Source: Antedon mediterranea
Lineage: Eukaryota; Echinodermata; Crinoidea; Comatulida; Antedonidae
Direction of reading: 5' to 3'
DNA length: 64,000 bases
NCBI RefSeq assembly: GCF_964355755.1
Contig: NC_092679.1
Span: 6,698,001-6,762,000 of the forward strand
The notes under the pieces are model-generated. The model saw only the letters and a list, made by a program, of their open reading frames with translations, was not told the DNA's origin and searched no databases. Below, in pieces: positions 26,460-38,480 of this stretch (position 1 is its first letter; each line of letters begins with the position of its first letter). Made by a program: the position numbers and the translations under genes.

Positions 26460-28995
26460 TGCCATAAATGTCCTTCAGGTCTGGTTCAAATTGGTTAGTA
26501 ACACAAGAAATTAGATTCCAGTTCATGAGGTTGTAAAACAGTGTAACATTCTGCTATTTTGACAGCTTCTTCCTTATTGGTGTTAAAAGTATATGTCAGA
26601 TTTATGAGAGAGGGCGTTCATTCAATTGGGGGTTGGCGACGCTTATAATATTGGAGCAAGACCAATGCAGTACAACTAAAATATTAAGGTCATGGTATGA
26701 GGGAATGGAAAGATAAAACATAATAGTTGCATTGACCGAGATTGATGGAAACAGAAGACAACAAAAATGTGCAAGTTTTGTGAGTGGGTGTCTATATTAT
26801 CTTATGACGTCACTACCATTTTGCTAAATTAACTCTCCACACGCGAAGAACGGACATTCCGCTCGTTTTAAGTTTTTTTTCTTATAATAATCAGGCAAAC
26901 AAATAATAATCAACTGTACGCCATTGACATTTAAAATCAAATTCGTTATTGCTTCTGACATGCGCAGTGACTAAACGAACTGTTTATGTAATATATAAAC
27001 ACATCCAGCTCTATGGTAACACGGTAGTTTCAGATCAACGGATATACTATAGCAAGACTCAGCTTTATATTTTAATACTGCACAGATTAAAGACTCTTTA
27101 ATTTCACGAGCCTTTTAATTTCGCGAGCCTTTTAATTTCGGGCGCTTCACAAAATAACAAATTCAACATTTAACAAGTGTAGGTCTAGTAGGCCTATATA
27201 TTTAATTTTGAAGTTAGAATGTGAGCCCCTGAACGTTTTGATCAAAACAAATAGTGTATGATGCAAAATAAAGGGTTGTACAATACTAAACTATAGTAGT
27301 ATAGTAATACGTACGTCGATACAAATTGTTACATTGTGCAAGTGAATAATGATATATATTACTCGCATTATTGCAGAGTGTTTGTATTTGATTGATCGTG
27401 ATTAATGTACACACTATTGTGGAAATGATCCGCCTAATATATCACTTGTACTTATTTTCCCGATGTAAATAGCGCATTGAAGTACAGTTGTAAAACATGT
27501 GTGCACATTCATACAATTGTGCTTTACCAAACAGATTCAAAAGTATAAAGAAGAAGCATTTGATACGCATGCGCTGGCATGATGACAACACTGTACGGCT
27601 TTGTACGCCGCGCGTCAACTTTGTGTTTATCAAGAATGACGTCATTGTGAAGGGTAAAGAAACAGTTGGAAACTTCGGAAACATTTCAGATTATCAAAAC
27701 AGATTGCTTTATCTATCGCTACTTTATGTTTAGGCCTATTATGCACCACGATATGTGTATGATTTATGTACGCGCGCGTACTTCTGTCAATAATGATGTA
27801 TATAATAGCATTTTAGAAAAAAAATGTCAACTAGCCAGACCTATGTTCTAGAGATATTTGTCAACGAAAGTTCGTCGTGTAGACACAATAGCCAGGCAGC
27901 AGCCTAATCATTTTCTTTTTTTCATCAAATTGTTATTTAATGAGTTCTTATAACGCTAGAATTTTACGTGCTCCTGATGAGACAACTATTGAACTTTAAA
28001 GCAAACAAAATAGCAGCCTAGTATTTTGAATGAAAAAAGGCTGTTTTTGTACTACGCATATTATTAGGGCTTATATGGGTTATAACTTTCAGAACATTTA
28101 CAGACTTAAATTTAGCTTTATATATTTACGTAGCTTTTAAAATAGGCCTAAATAAATAATTAAAAACATAGTTGTCATTCGGTGGTCAACATCTGTGCAC
28201 ATGTGTGGTGTAAATTATAATTTCAAACCAAAGAATGCAATGTCTGATTCACCAAAATACTAGCCGCAGTACTATATTATGATAGTGGTTTCTAATTCAT
28301 GGATATACCTGTAGGCCTATACATTCATTTTTCTTTTCTAAAATTTCCCTCTTTCTATATTTCGTTTAACGTGTCCATTAGTGGTTTTCGTTTGGATTCA
28401 TTTAAACTCATTTATCAAAGCACTCAGTTAGATGTGATTGGTCAAATAAGATATGGTCTATTAACGATTAATTCTTAATAATAAACGCTCATTAGCATGC
28501 CTATTAATTATGAAATCTTGGTTCAATATTCGTAACGTATCAATTAATAACGTTCAGGTAATCGGGATAATTAATCATTAGACAACGAATCCTTCTAAAA
28601 TGAATACAAACAAGTTATGGAAAAAGGGGTATTTGTCTTAAAACAGTCATGTACGGTTCTCAACAAAACAAACATCAACTGTGTGTTGACTCTTTATAAT
28701 GGAATTGTAATTATTGAAAATAAATAATTTTCGTTAAGTACATGATCCAATGGGAATAGATACTTCATAATTTGCAATGGAAGCTCATAAGGCAAGACAT
28801 GACTACCGGTTCGGTACGTGCTACGTGGAGTAATAATTATATTCATGGTAGAAGATCGAAATGATTTTATTCGTGTTTTAAGAAAGAATATTAGGCCTAT
28901 AGGAGATTGTCTGTTGACTGTCACGTAATAAAAGTATTCTTCCTCACTCCCTCACTTTAGGTCATTGAGTTGCGTCTGTAGTGGGAACCAATCTT

Positions 28996-29152
28996 AAAGC
29001 CTATTTTCCACAGGCGATATTGTTCGCGCGAATCGAAAGCGCCAGCTTATACGCATGCGTATTCATGTTTCCATCTTCGAAATCCCTCTCTACGCATGCG
29101 TATAAGCTTTCAATTCGCGCGAACAAATTCGCCTAGTGGAAAATCGGCTTTA
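28996..29152. mobile_element. MITE family 3 copy (AAAGCC ends)
   Basis: It starts AAAGCCTATTTTCCACAGG and ends AGTGGAAAATCGGCTTT, with the inner pair CGCGCGAATCGAAAGC / CTTTCAATTCGCGCG around ATACGCATGCGTATTCATG. It is clearly related to 25145-25302. It abuts the remnant GTGGGAACCAATCTT of a family-2 element. Confidence 0.88.
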
Positions 29153-29182
29153 GTCCTGTTTTAAGAACTTTATATTTAACAA

Positions 29183-29279
29183 ATACATGGCTGCAGTCGC
29201 GTGCGCAAATTGTGTTTACCGACCGACCAACCGACCGATAAACTGAGCTGTAGAGTCGCGTTTGCACGCGAATAAAAAA
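29183..29279 (+). mobile_element. Family 4 element, copy 2
   Basis: It contains ATACATGGCTGCAGTCGCGT, then CCGACCGACCAACCGACCGA, then GAGCTGTAGAGTCGCGTTTG. Confidence 0.85.
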
Positions 29280-29764
29280 CGGTAAATCAGGCTTAAAAAC
29301 GTCTGAAGTGTGTTGGCCGATCTCAACGTCATTTTAATTTCAAAATGTTCACGGGCCGAGTTTTTCACAATTTTCTCCCTAGGTATCTAAGTTGAATTTA
29401 ATCTAGCGATTCATATTATTAATCATTGTGTTGCTATTCCCAAGAAATCACATGAAACCTCGTGGCTAGAATAATCATTAGTAATTAAAATTCTTCTTCC
29501 GTTTTGCAAAATAAATCTGTTCTAAAAATATTTATAGCCACTGGCGTGTGTAGTTTGGGAATATAATGTATCATATACAATTCTGATGTCTTAGTTAAAG
29601 TGATTTGAATACAACTTTGCAAGTGGTTGTTAGGTTTACAACTCTATTAACCAATTTGAAAGATATACACTACATGCAAGAACTTCAAAGCTGAAAATAA
29701 AATGAACTTAACTTTAATAGAGACCACCTTGAACAGATTAAGCCGTTTAATATTCTTACGCTTC

Positions 29765-29874
29765 TTAAGCACTGTCGACACTATCAAACTAGTTTTACAA
29801 AGGTGCAATGTGCCCAAATATGGTAGTGATATGTTTAAATATGGTAGTGATATGACATCATCAACAGAGCTTTA
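29765..29874. mobile_element. MITE family 1 copy, core shortened
   Basis: It begins TTAAGCACTGTCGACACTAT, holds TATGGTAGTGATATG twice, and ends CATCATCAACAGAGCTTTA. Confidence 0.72.
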
Positions 29875-29919
29875 CGGCCCCTTGCGTTGATACATGGCAT
29901 CAACGTAGGCAGCCGATTC

Positions 29920-30090
29920 TCAGTACTGTATCTATTTCCGAAGTATTATAGGAATATTTGGTAATGTGTTTCACATGTTTCTGATAGTAACTTAGTTCTT
30001 AACCTCTTACATGATACTAGGCACCTAATGTGATGCTGTATTACCAAGTATTCCTATGATACCTCGGAAATATGTGGAGATACAGCACAG
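29920..30090. mobile_element. MITE family 6 (TACTGTATC-ATTTCCGAAGTAT ends)
   Basis: The left arm AGTACTGTATCTATTTCCGA, continuing AGTATTATAGGAATATTTGG, is inverted with few changes in the right arm CCAAGTATTCCTATGATACC, continuing TCGGAAATATG and GATACAGCAC. A fragment of the same family lies at 35064-35133. Confidence 0.82.
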
Positions 30091-31722
30091 CACGTCATTG
30101 CGTTGTGTTGCGTTCATAACGAGAACCAATCGAAGACATTTAAGAACCAAACTTTATTTTTAATAATCCGATTCAATTCAAAGGCGCCATGTAAATGCGG
30201 TTATCACTCAATAACCGAAAAGTCAGTTCTTACAATAGTAAAGACGACGACGATATCAACACAAAAGTAATTAATTTTGAAATGCAATTAATCAGAAGAA
30301 GAAAACGGCCCCGAGAAACTTCTTCTTATCTGTTTTTATAATCCAACGTATTCGTAAATATCAAATATATTAAAAACGGATTGAGATGATTAGATTGTGT
30401 TGCTTGTAGAGTTAAACGCCTCTCTAACCTGAAGGGAAATAGCTGGGCTAGCAGCTATTGACTAATGACTAGATAACGAATACTCGTAAATAAATAAAAC
30501 TAATCTCTTTCTATCTTTCTTTTACTGCACTACAGAAAAATAGAAATAGAAAAAACAGAAATGGAAAAACAAAAACGAAAAACAAAAAGAAGAGACAAAC
30601 TTACTACAGTAGAACCTCAGAAGCGTTCCTCAATAGGAGTGTCCCTTAATAGCGCCTTAGTGTGAGTGTCCCAAAATGAGTAGTATTGTGCCAACAATTT
30701 CCTATATGCTAATATACTGTATGCTATGCCATGACACACAAACTCATTATGGTAAATTATGCCGAAATTAAAAACGGGGATAAAGTACTCAAGGTTTCTG
30801 TATATTTACTAGAATTTATTTTAATTTGGTCAATAATATTGTTTTAATTTAAATCTTAAATCTTTATACAAGGGTGGATTTTGGTTTTATACATTTATGA
30901 AGTGTTATTTGATGACGAAAATCAATCTTCCCTTATTACCATGCCCCACTATAACAATTTTGACCTATTATTTGCAAAAACACGAAAAATAATGGTCATT
31001 TGTAATTTATTTTATATTCTAGTTCATAAGAAGAGCCGTAACATATTAACACACATGTAATAATTCAGAATCCTTAAATAGAGACAACAGTGATACTAAC
31101 ACATGCTTCCGAGCCGCAAGGCGTTTTGGAGAATCTTCAATTTGATGTCTGTCCCCGAAGAGAACGCGTAAGAATGATTATGTTATTAATATTCAGTAGA
31201 GCCTAAAATGCGTGTTCACCCATGCAGCAACTTTACGATCATGGGCAGGATGTTGTAATTGAAAAGGTGCATCGTACATGTTTATGTGGTGCTCTTGTGT
31301 TGGCTTTGACGTGTAAAGCGCAGTCAGGTGTTAAGTCAGACCACATCCTCAACATCCATAAAGTCAAAAATGAGCAATAAACAACATACTTATTATGACC
31401 TTAACTAACCCTAAATGAAATCTTAAACAACATGTATACAGTATAAAAATAGTTGTTCTCCTAAATCAATAGCAGTTATTCCCTATCAATCATCAATACC
31501 ACGCGACTAATCAGCTATTGCGTCGAAAAGTCATTCAGCGCACGTTCAAATACATGAGCATACTGTTAGACTCAATAGCTGTGTAATCGCGTAGACCAGA
31601 GAATAATGGCAAAACAGGATGTCGACGAACTGGTGTGAAAAAGGTGAAGTCACTACTCTAGGATGTTTTCACCACCACGATGGATATGCAATATCCAGGT
31701 GGTTAAAGGAACGTAAAATAAG

Positions 31723-31848
31723 AACAAGGTCATATACATGGCTGCAGTCGCGTGCGCAAATTTGAGCTAGTGTTTACCGACCGACCGACATACCGATCGA
31801 CTGACCGACATAGTGAGCTGTAGAGTCGCGTTTGCACGCGACTAAAAA
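31723..31848 (+). mobile_element. Family 4 element, copy 3 (longest)
   Basis: It runs from AACAAGGTCATATACATGGC to TTTGCACGCGACTAAAAA with an extended CCGACCGACATACCGATCGA region. A purine-only tract (about 31849-31930) follows directly. Confidence 0.86.
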
Positions 31849-31930
31849 GTAGAAAAAGAAGACGAAAAGGAAGAAAAAGAAGAAAGAAAAAAGAAAAAGA
31901 AGAAAAGGAAGGGAAAAACTAAAAGAGGAA
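31849..31930. repeat. Polypurine tract (GAA/AAG-rich)
   Basis: About 80 plus-strand bases are almost all A or G with only scattered pyrimidines. It may be the decayed A-rich tail of the family-4 element at its left. Confidence 0.75.
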
Positions 31931-33678
31931 GAAAAGAAGTTCGCGTTCATTTCCAACTAGCAAAAATATCCGCGTAAATATTTGTTTAATTGGCGCCTCA
32001 GCTAGCGAGTTATTTTCAGTCAGCATCGTCTGCTATGATTGTGTTCAGTTATTAATTTGTGTTTGCAGCCACAGAGACGCATGATAACTGGGGTAGAGGC
32101 TAAACTAAGACAATAACCCAACTACAATATATAACATAATTAGATATTTCTCTTTAAAACATGATATGAATTCACAATTATTCATCGAAGAAATGCAAAA
32201 TAGTACTAATTTAATAAAGTATAATTTAAGTATAGTTATTCGTATATGTACACACCGTTGTCATTAAATTTTCAGACGGTAATTTGTTATGCGTCTTCAT
32301 TTTGTGACATTTATTGTCTTGATATGATATTGTCCGTAAAGAAGAGACTAATGTTACTATTTATGACATAACCGAAGAGCACGTAACCTCATAAACTCCA
32401 TTTCATTCGGTTTATCTGTGTGTGTGGCTGAGCGGCGCGAATTTAAAATTAACAAGACGACACGTGGGGTGTACGACGTGGGGTGATTCGCTCGATGGAA
32501 CGTTAACTATATTGTATTCCACGAGTGCGGTGAGTATGTATTACCAAAAAACATCTTTATATATAATAAAACACAACGCACATTGTATACCTGCTCCAAT
32601 TAAATTCATTTCCTTAGCTATTGCGTTATTCCTTTACAAACGTTTGATGTGACGATTTCAGCTCACGTCATGTTTGCAAAAGATTAAGCTGAATTGCCGC
32701 TGAAATGTACATTCATGCAAGTATTAATAAAGTAATAAAGATCTGCAGATGCCTATCAATTAGATCGATGTGTATCGATGAATAAATAGCTTTCGAAAAA
32801 GACGGAAATGTAAAAAAAAAGTTAAAAGCACAGCGACACAAATCAAACAATTAATTATCGCTTTCACAAAGGAATCTTAAGACTGCCAACCATAATGCAC
32901 TAATAACGTATGTTTTAACGGAATAATGCAGATCTGAGATTAAATTGAATTTCATTTGCTTAGTTTTCTTTTGTTCCATCGACTTATGAATGAATAATGT
33001 TGATTATAAAAAAACTGTTGGTTTCAGGCCGCACAAGGAAAATGGTTTTAATTGGCCAGTTTTAGACTCGAACCAAAGATCGTGTGGTCGTTGTTTCTTA
33101 AATCTTCTAATTATTGTTAAATTATGGATAAAACATCTGGTTACTATCCTACTGAGGAGAGGGTTTGGGCGCGCTTACTGTAACTTATTTATCATTAATA
33201 TACAAAATATTGTTATATTGTACACGCGTACTAACTGCTGTTAGAACAGGCGTGTATGGCGCGCCAACAGACAATCTCAGTCGGAACAGACGAGTCGAAA
33301 GGTATATAAAAGTGTACTAAGATTAGATTTTAATTTATTTGGCAAAATTGTGGGAGAGTTTAATTTAGCCTAATATAGTAATACGTAGAACTATTTACAA
33401 GACTACTAATGTATAGATACTGATATACTAATATAGATACTATATATGTAATGGAAAGTTACAGAGTTATTTATAGAAACTTTGTGTATGCGCATTATTC
33501 AACAAGGATGAGGTTGGTACATTACAAACTACGTGTTAAGATTATAAATATAGTAACGAAATGGTTGTTTAATGGCTGAATTTGTTAGACTTATGTAAAA
33601 TAACAACCTTTTTACTTCTAATACATCAAGGGAATTATATACATTATTCATACGTTGTTAATCCCGTTTGGCACAAGA

Positions 33679-33720
33679 AATGATGAGGTCAAATGATGAG
33701 GTCAAATGATGAGGTCAAAT
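33679..33720. repeat. 13-bp tandem repeat, 3 copies
   Basis: AATGATGAGGTCA occurs three times without change. Confidence 0.88.
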
Positions 33721-33925
33721 CAAGACGTTTAGCACATTCGTTTAGCAAAATTTTGTTCCGGGGCACACCATACAAAACGCCGGTATTGATGTCTATTTTA
33801 CTATATAATTAGGCGAAAACTTTTTTACAAACAATCCAACTTATTTAAATATTATCATTTTAAAATGTCAATAGTATATACTATATAGGTAGTAGATAGG
33901 TGGTAACTATAAGTTTGTGAACCAG

Positions 33926-34024
33926 TTCACCGGGGTAACCCTCTAGTCGTCTCGAATTATGGGTAACCCCAGTCGTCTCGAATGGTGAACAGAATTTACA
34001 CTGGACCTACCTAGGTTATAGTCC
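33926..34024. repeat. Interspersed repeat fragment shared with 44850-44986
   Basis: It shares ACCGGGGTAACCCT, GTCGTCTCGAA and TACACTGGACCTAC...TTATAGTCCTT, in that order, with the stretch at 44850-44986. Confidence 0.65.
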
Positions 34025-34160
34025 TTCCATCACCAGAACTAAGAGCGAGCGAGTCAGCTTTGAACCATGCCGGAATTGTTGTACGGTAATTAACGGTGCC
34101 CGTTCCTTAACCGCTCTACATAGGTCTCCCTCCAAGACCCCTCCAATTAACTCACTCCAA

Positions 34161-34250
34161 ATTAAAGAAGTATTGTCCCCCAAAAACATGAAAATAAAGA
34201 TTAATTAGTTTTAATAAAGTTAATCACTGCCGTAGACAAAAGCGATAACA
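34161..34250. repeat. Fragment of MITE family 5
   Basis: TATTGTCCCCCAAAAACATG followed by TTAATAAAGTTAATCAC matches the left part of 25798-26136; the right end is lost. Confidence 0.65.
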
Positions 34251-35063
34251 ATTAAGTTAAAGAGACCAAATCAAGGTTTAGAACCCAACTGAAAATGTTC
34301 TTACATTTTTTCCACCAATTTAAGAACACTTTATAAAAATAAACTTTTAAAATGATTGTAGTTGTATATATGCAAATTTGAAGAAAATAAGACAAATACT
34401 GCATATTTGGAATACAGACAGACAGACTTGATTACATTTACCATAATCCGTGGGGGAGCAACGACAGACAGACAAGAAAGAAATCTAATTTCCCTTCCCA
34501 AAATGACCATCAGATGGCAGCACATTATATCAAATATCAAACATAATATGTCTATATTACGTAATTGTTTTACGCTAGCTGCTTTATTATTATTTGTTAA
34601 TTTTTATCTTTTTAGGGATAGAAGATGGAAGTACAACGTTTATCAAATAAAGATGTATTAACTCTCCTGACAGAAACAATATCAACATAATATTTTAGTT
34701 ACCAGCCTGGACGTTTAATTTGAATGTTATTGTAGATAGTAGATATGTATATTACTAGTAGAAAATGCTTTTAAGTATTTTCAATGTCCGGTTATATACA
34801 CACACGCATTAATTAACAATATAATATGTCTTTAAAGATACATTAGCGACTACTTCCGACGACTAATCTATCTAATGTTGTTTTCATAAGATCTATATTC
34901 GTAGAGTGATGATGCAGCTATACTCTCAACTTTATGAACTTGTTCTTAATACTGAATTTTGTAATAATGTTTATTTTGCAGTAATGAAATCGTCAAAATA
35001 CACCATCTACTGTATTTATTTATGTGTATATAGTGTCATGACTCAAAATACATGTAAAAAACA

Positions 35064-35133
35064 TGGGGTGTTGTATTACCAAATATTTATGATACTTCGG
35101 AAATAATACAGTACCGAGAATCGGCTGCCCAAT
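35064..35133. repeat. Fragment of MITE family 6
   Basis: TGTATTACCAAATATTTATG, then ACTTCGGAAATAATACAGTA and CCGAGAATCGGCTGCC, are the reverse complement of the left arm at 29910-29965. Confidence 0.7.
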
Positions 35134-35474
35134 TCAGATGTAACGTAAAAACAAAGTGCGAGGCAGCGAGACATGAAGAAATGTGCGATGCATCCGGAGT
35201 AACTATTGTAATTACTCCAAGGAGATACTGTCGGGTTACACAAGCGAGAGGTGAATACTATGCTTTAACTATACGACCAACACCTATTAATGGGACACTC
35301 TGGAGGGTTCCTAAGGGTTCCTCTTTGTATTGTATAAGTAACAAAAAACAAATATTCAATTGCGATTTAAATTTATCAATGAAAAACATCACGGAGGAGA
35401 ATGAATACATTAAAACCATGTGTCAACCCATGTCAATGCTCGATATACAATGTTACGGTTATCTATACTTTTAA
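35109..35474 (+). CDS. Unrecognised cysteine-containing open frame (doubtful)
   Basis: The frame is open from about 35109, with the first ATG at 35181, to a stop at 35474. From the ATG it encodes 97 residues with six cysteines (for example PRRYCRV, SLYCISN, FNCDLN, KTMCQP) and an N-glycosylation site NGT. I do not recognise a family. It could be an exon of an extracellular protein, a gene remnant, or chance. Its 5' part begins inside a MITE fragment (35064-35133), which argues against the upstream part being coding. No clear acceptor or donor was found. Confidence 0.18.
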   Translation, partial: QYRESAAQFRCNVKTKCEAARHEEMCDASGVTIVITPRRYCRVTQARGEYYALTIRPTPINGTLWRVPKGSSLYCISNKKQIFNCDLNLSMKNITEENEYIKTMCQPMSMLDIQCYGYLYF

Positions 35475-36387
35475 AACTTAGTTAAGGTAAGACAGAAATA
35501 GATTTTTATTTAATGCTATTGACGAAATATTATAGACATATTTTCACCTTTATGCTTTTATAGGTCAGGTAAGATAGACTTATCTGTATGTATTAAACAA
35601 ACGCGGCAGAGGATTATGTTGCCTTGCGCTATAATGCCTCTTAAATTATTATTTTTCTAGCTTTTATTCGATGTTTAAATACATTTTTTTGACAACCTTT
35701 TAAAATTAATAATTACACATCACATTTTGAGGATTTAAGATTTTTCATTGACATGAATAGCCCTACGGTACATAATATAATACATATAGGAATGCATCTT
35801 TCTTTTTGGGGATGGATGTTATGGTACGCCAACGGAGCAAATTAAAATGTCATTATCGTATTATAATAATGTTTCTGAACCATTCATAAAACAATGACAT
35901 ATTTCGCCTATAACCACTTTTCCAGGACGTTAACTTTGACAGTATTCAATTTAGTAAGTCCCAAACCAATCGTTAACTTTATCTTGCAAATAATTTACCT
36001 TTAATGTTATCCTATAAAAAATGAATACATTCAATTATATAGTTTAAGTTTAATTCCAAACGTTCACGCCATGAAATTAAGTTTGAACGATTTCATTCTT
36101 TGGGGACTTTATTTCTCATGAAAGCAATAATAATAATAATAATAAATATATCAAACTAGGTAAATTTATCTTACAATTAAAGGCAAAGCATTCTTTCATT
36201 ACAGACTGGAATAAAATTACATTAAAAAAATAAAGATAAGTAAAAGTAATGTTACATTCGCGATTAATGTTATGCCATTTTGACTTGTATTACCCGTAAT
36301 ATTTTAATGTTAAAATAATGTTTTGCTTTAAACATAAATGTCTGATTTAAAACTCTTCTTTTATTTTTTTGTACTACTAATAATAAT

Positions 36388-36860
36388 ATCCTGGATTTAT
36401 ATAGCGCCTAATGTTGTGAAACCTCCAAGCGCTGTACATAAACTAATACGATAAAAGGGATTCCAACCCTGCCAAAAAAAAAACCCCAAACCGAAGTAAG
36501 GGGATAAGCCCTCGTCGCTAACCAGGGATCGGTCTAATTGAAGCCCGGTCAGCACCAGCTCTGTCTCGGTCATCCCGGACTCGGGCGCCTTTTGCCCTAC
36601 TTAAACTAGATCTAAAACAATCTAGGTGGCATGGAAAGGGGGGGGGGGAGGAGAAAAGAGGGAGATTGATATGCTTTTTTAAACAAGTATGTCTTAATTA
36701 ACCGACTGTGCATCTTTAATGCAGTTTGGAAGAGAATTCCAAAGCATAGGAGCTGCATAAGATAATGCACGGTGACCATATGAGATGGTCTTCACTTTAG
36801 CAGGAACAAGACGATTCTGAGAATTGGAACGAAGACATAGTAACCACATGGATAGTGTGT
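36388..36860. repeat. Interspersed repeat with TATATAGCGCC / AGCGCTGTACA motif
   Basis: It starts CCTGGATTTATATAGCGCC and CCAAGCGCTGTACATAAAC, a pair common in marine invertebrate repeats as far as I recall. It continues through a G-run at about 36639 to a segment (36720-36850) with decayed coding flavour (TTGGAAGAGAATTCCAAAGC). No intact frame. Right limit approximate. Confidence 0.5.
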
Positions 36861-37587
36861 ATTTCGACTGGGCTGTTTTTGAGATCCTAAAACTCTTCGC
36901 TATTTATAATATGTTATCAGCGTAGGCGTGAACAGGTTGACGTACTGTACCACGGTACGTTATATAGTTACTGTGAAAAAAAAAACATTCTTTTTTTCTA
37001 TCTGATGATGACTGTATAGTTTGTACATAATTAAGTCCAAAAATTCTGCTCATGGACAATCTGGCACATGCCCTGTATTGGTACGGTATATGTACCAATA
37101 CAGACGAGGCGACATGGCGGCAGAAAGGAGCAGTCAGAAGTGAACCAAAATGGCGTAAAAATACAAGGCGGCAAATTCAAATGAAGTAAACAGAAACGAT
37201 GCTCTAATGTCATTTCGTCGTATAAGCTTCTCTCTCTCTCTCTTACTATGAATACATCTTGTTTATGATATAAATCCAATTTTACTACAGAGCACTTATC
37301 AACCATTTGATGATACTCGATTCGTTCTTAAAATTTAAAAATAGGTTAGTTAACTCACCTAAAACATCGTAAGTATGCTCTTCTAAGCCTGAATGATTTC
37401 AACTGTATCGGTTCGTTCAAGTACCATATTCGATGGATATTTTGTCCCAGAGAATATGAAGATAAGGGGTGTTTAAAAACATCATGATCTGTATGTCCTT
37501 TAGGTCGGTTCTATGTACAACAACAGTCTAAACGAATATTCAAATTTTGGCTGGTACAGTAGGATGTTTCTGATTGGTTCCCGCTTA

Positions 37588-37658
37588 AAGCTTGGTTCCC
37601 ACTAGAACGTAACGCAAGGACGTAAACGCAACGCAAGCGCTAGTGGGAACCACGCTTT
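37588..37658. mobile_element. Foldback MITE family 2, internally deleted copy
   Basis: AAGCTTGGTTCCCACTAGAA plus CGTAACGCAAGGACGTAAAC joins directly to GCTAGTGGGAACCACGCTT; only about 70 bp remain. Confidence 0.8.
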
Positions 37659-38384
37659 AAGGAATGTTCATTGCAATCATCCTATTTTAAAATATCAAAA
37701 TGAAATAAGTGTAGAGGTGCAATTGTACACAATCTGATGTGAATTATTGGTTAAATCATCCACCTTGGTTAAAGCTACGTTCACATTGAGTCTGGAATAG
37801 TTTTAGTGGCCAGAGAAAAGTCTGAGCTACGTTACGAAACGCGACAACAACGTATTGTATTGACCAATCACGACGCGATAATAATCCGGCCTGTCGGTTT
37901 GGTTACCTCACTTGCGTTGCGCTATACGCGTTGTGTCAAATAACGTGAATGGTTCTATTTTTAAACACTAATTCAATATTCAGGATTTTTTTTCAAGGAA
38001 TGGGCTCAGTGTGAGCTCAGTCTGAACGTGCCTTAAAAAAAGGGTTGTTAAAACTAGTTTTATCATTAATCAGTAATTGATATACCGGCGGTAAGTAAGG
38101 TTAAGGGGCACTGATTATAGCCTTTTAAAAGTAAACGACGGTCTGTCATTGTCATGACCTGAAGCAAATATTTTAAATGTTTCATTAATTGGTCTCAATT
38201 ACAATATATAGGTTAATGCGTTATTGATCAACGTTCGAATTAACAGTAAAGCAATGCAACCTACGTGTTGTGTTTGGCCTCGTCTCCTGCGTGAAATCAA
38301 ACCTGTAGTGGTTGCAGCATTGTTGCGTCGTCGGTTCCCACTTGTGATTATGCAGTTCAGCACTTTGCGTCAATACGTCGTGGC

Positions 38385-38480
38385 GTTGCGTCCTAGAGGG
38401 AAACGCTAAAGCTACGCTCCCACTAGGACGCTAACGCAAGGAAGTGGACGCAACGCAAGTGAGTTGACCAATGACAACTG
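38385..38480. mobile_element. Foldback MITE family 2 fragment(s), back to back
   Basis: The right end of one copy (GTCCTAGAGGGAAACGC) meets the left end of another (AAGCTACGCTCCCACTAGG, then ACGCAACGCAAGTGAGTTGA). Confidence 0.65.

Noticed and set aside
33055-33115. tRNA-like box B on the minus strand (reads LDSNQR on plus)
   Set aside because: GGTTCGAGTCTA is present but no box A or stems can be found; too weak to call a SINE.
37600-37600. A link between the four genes as one pathway or cluster
   Set aside because: LRR1 and BIRC6 both belong to ubiquitin transfer, but orientation, spacing and known functions give no sign of a shared system.
38224-38409. 61-codon plus-strand frame
   Set aside because: Its C-terminal part is the GC-rich end of a family-2 foldback MITE; it is not a gene.
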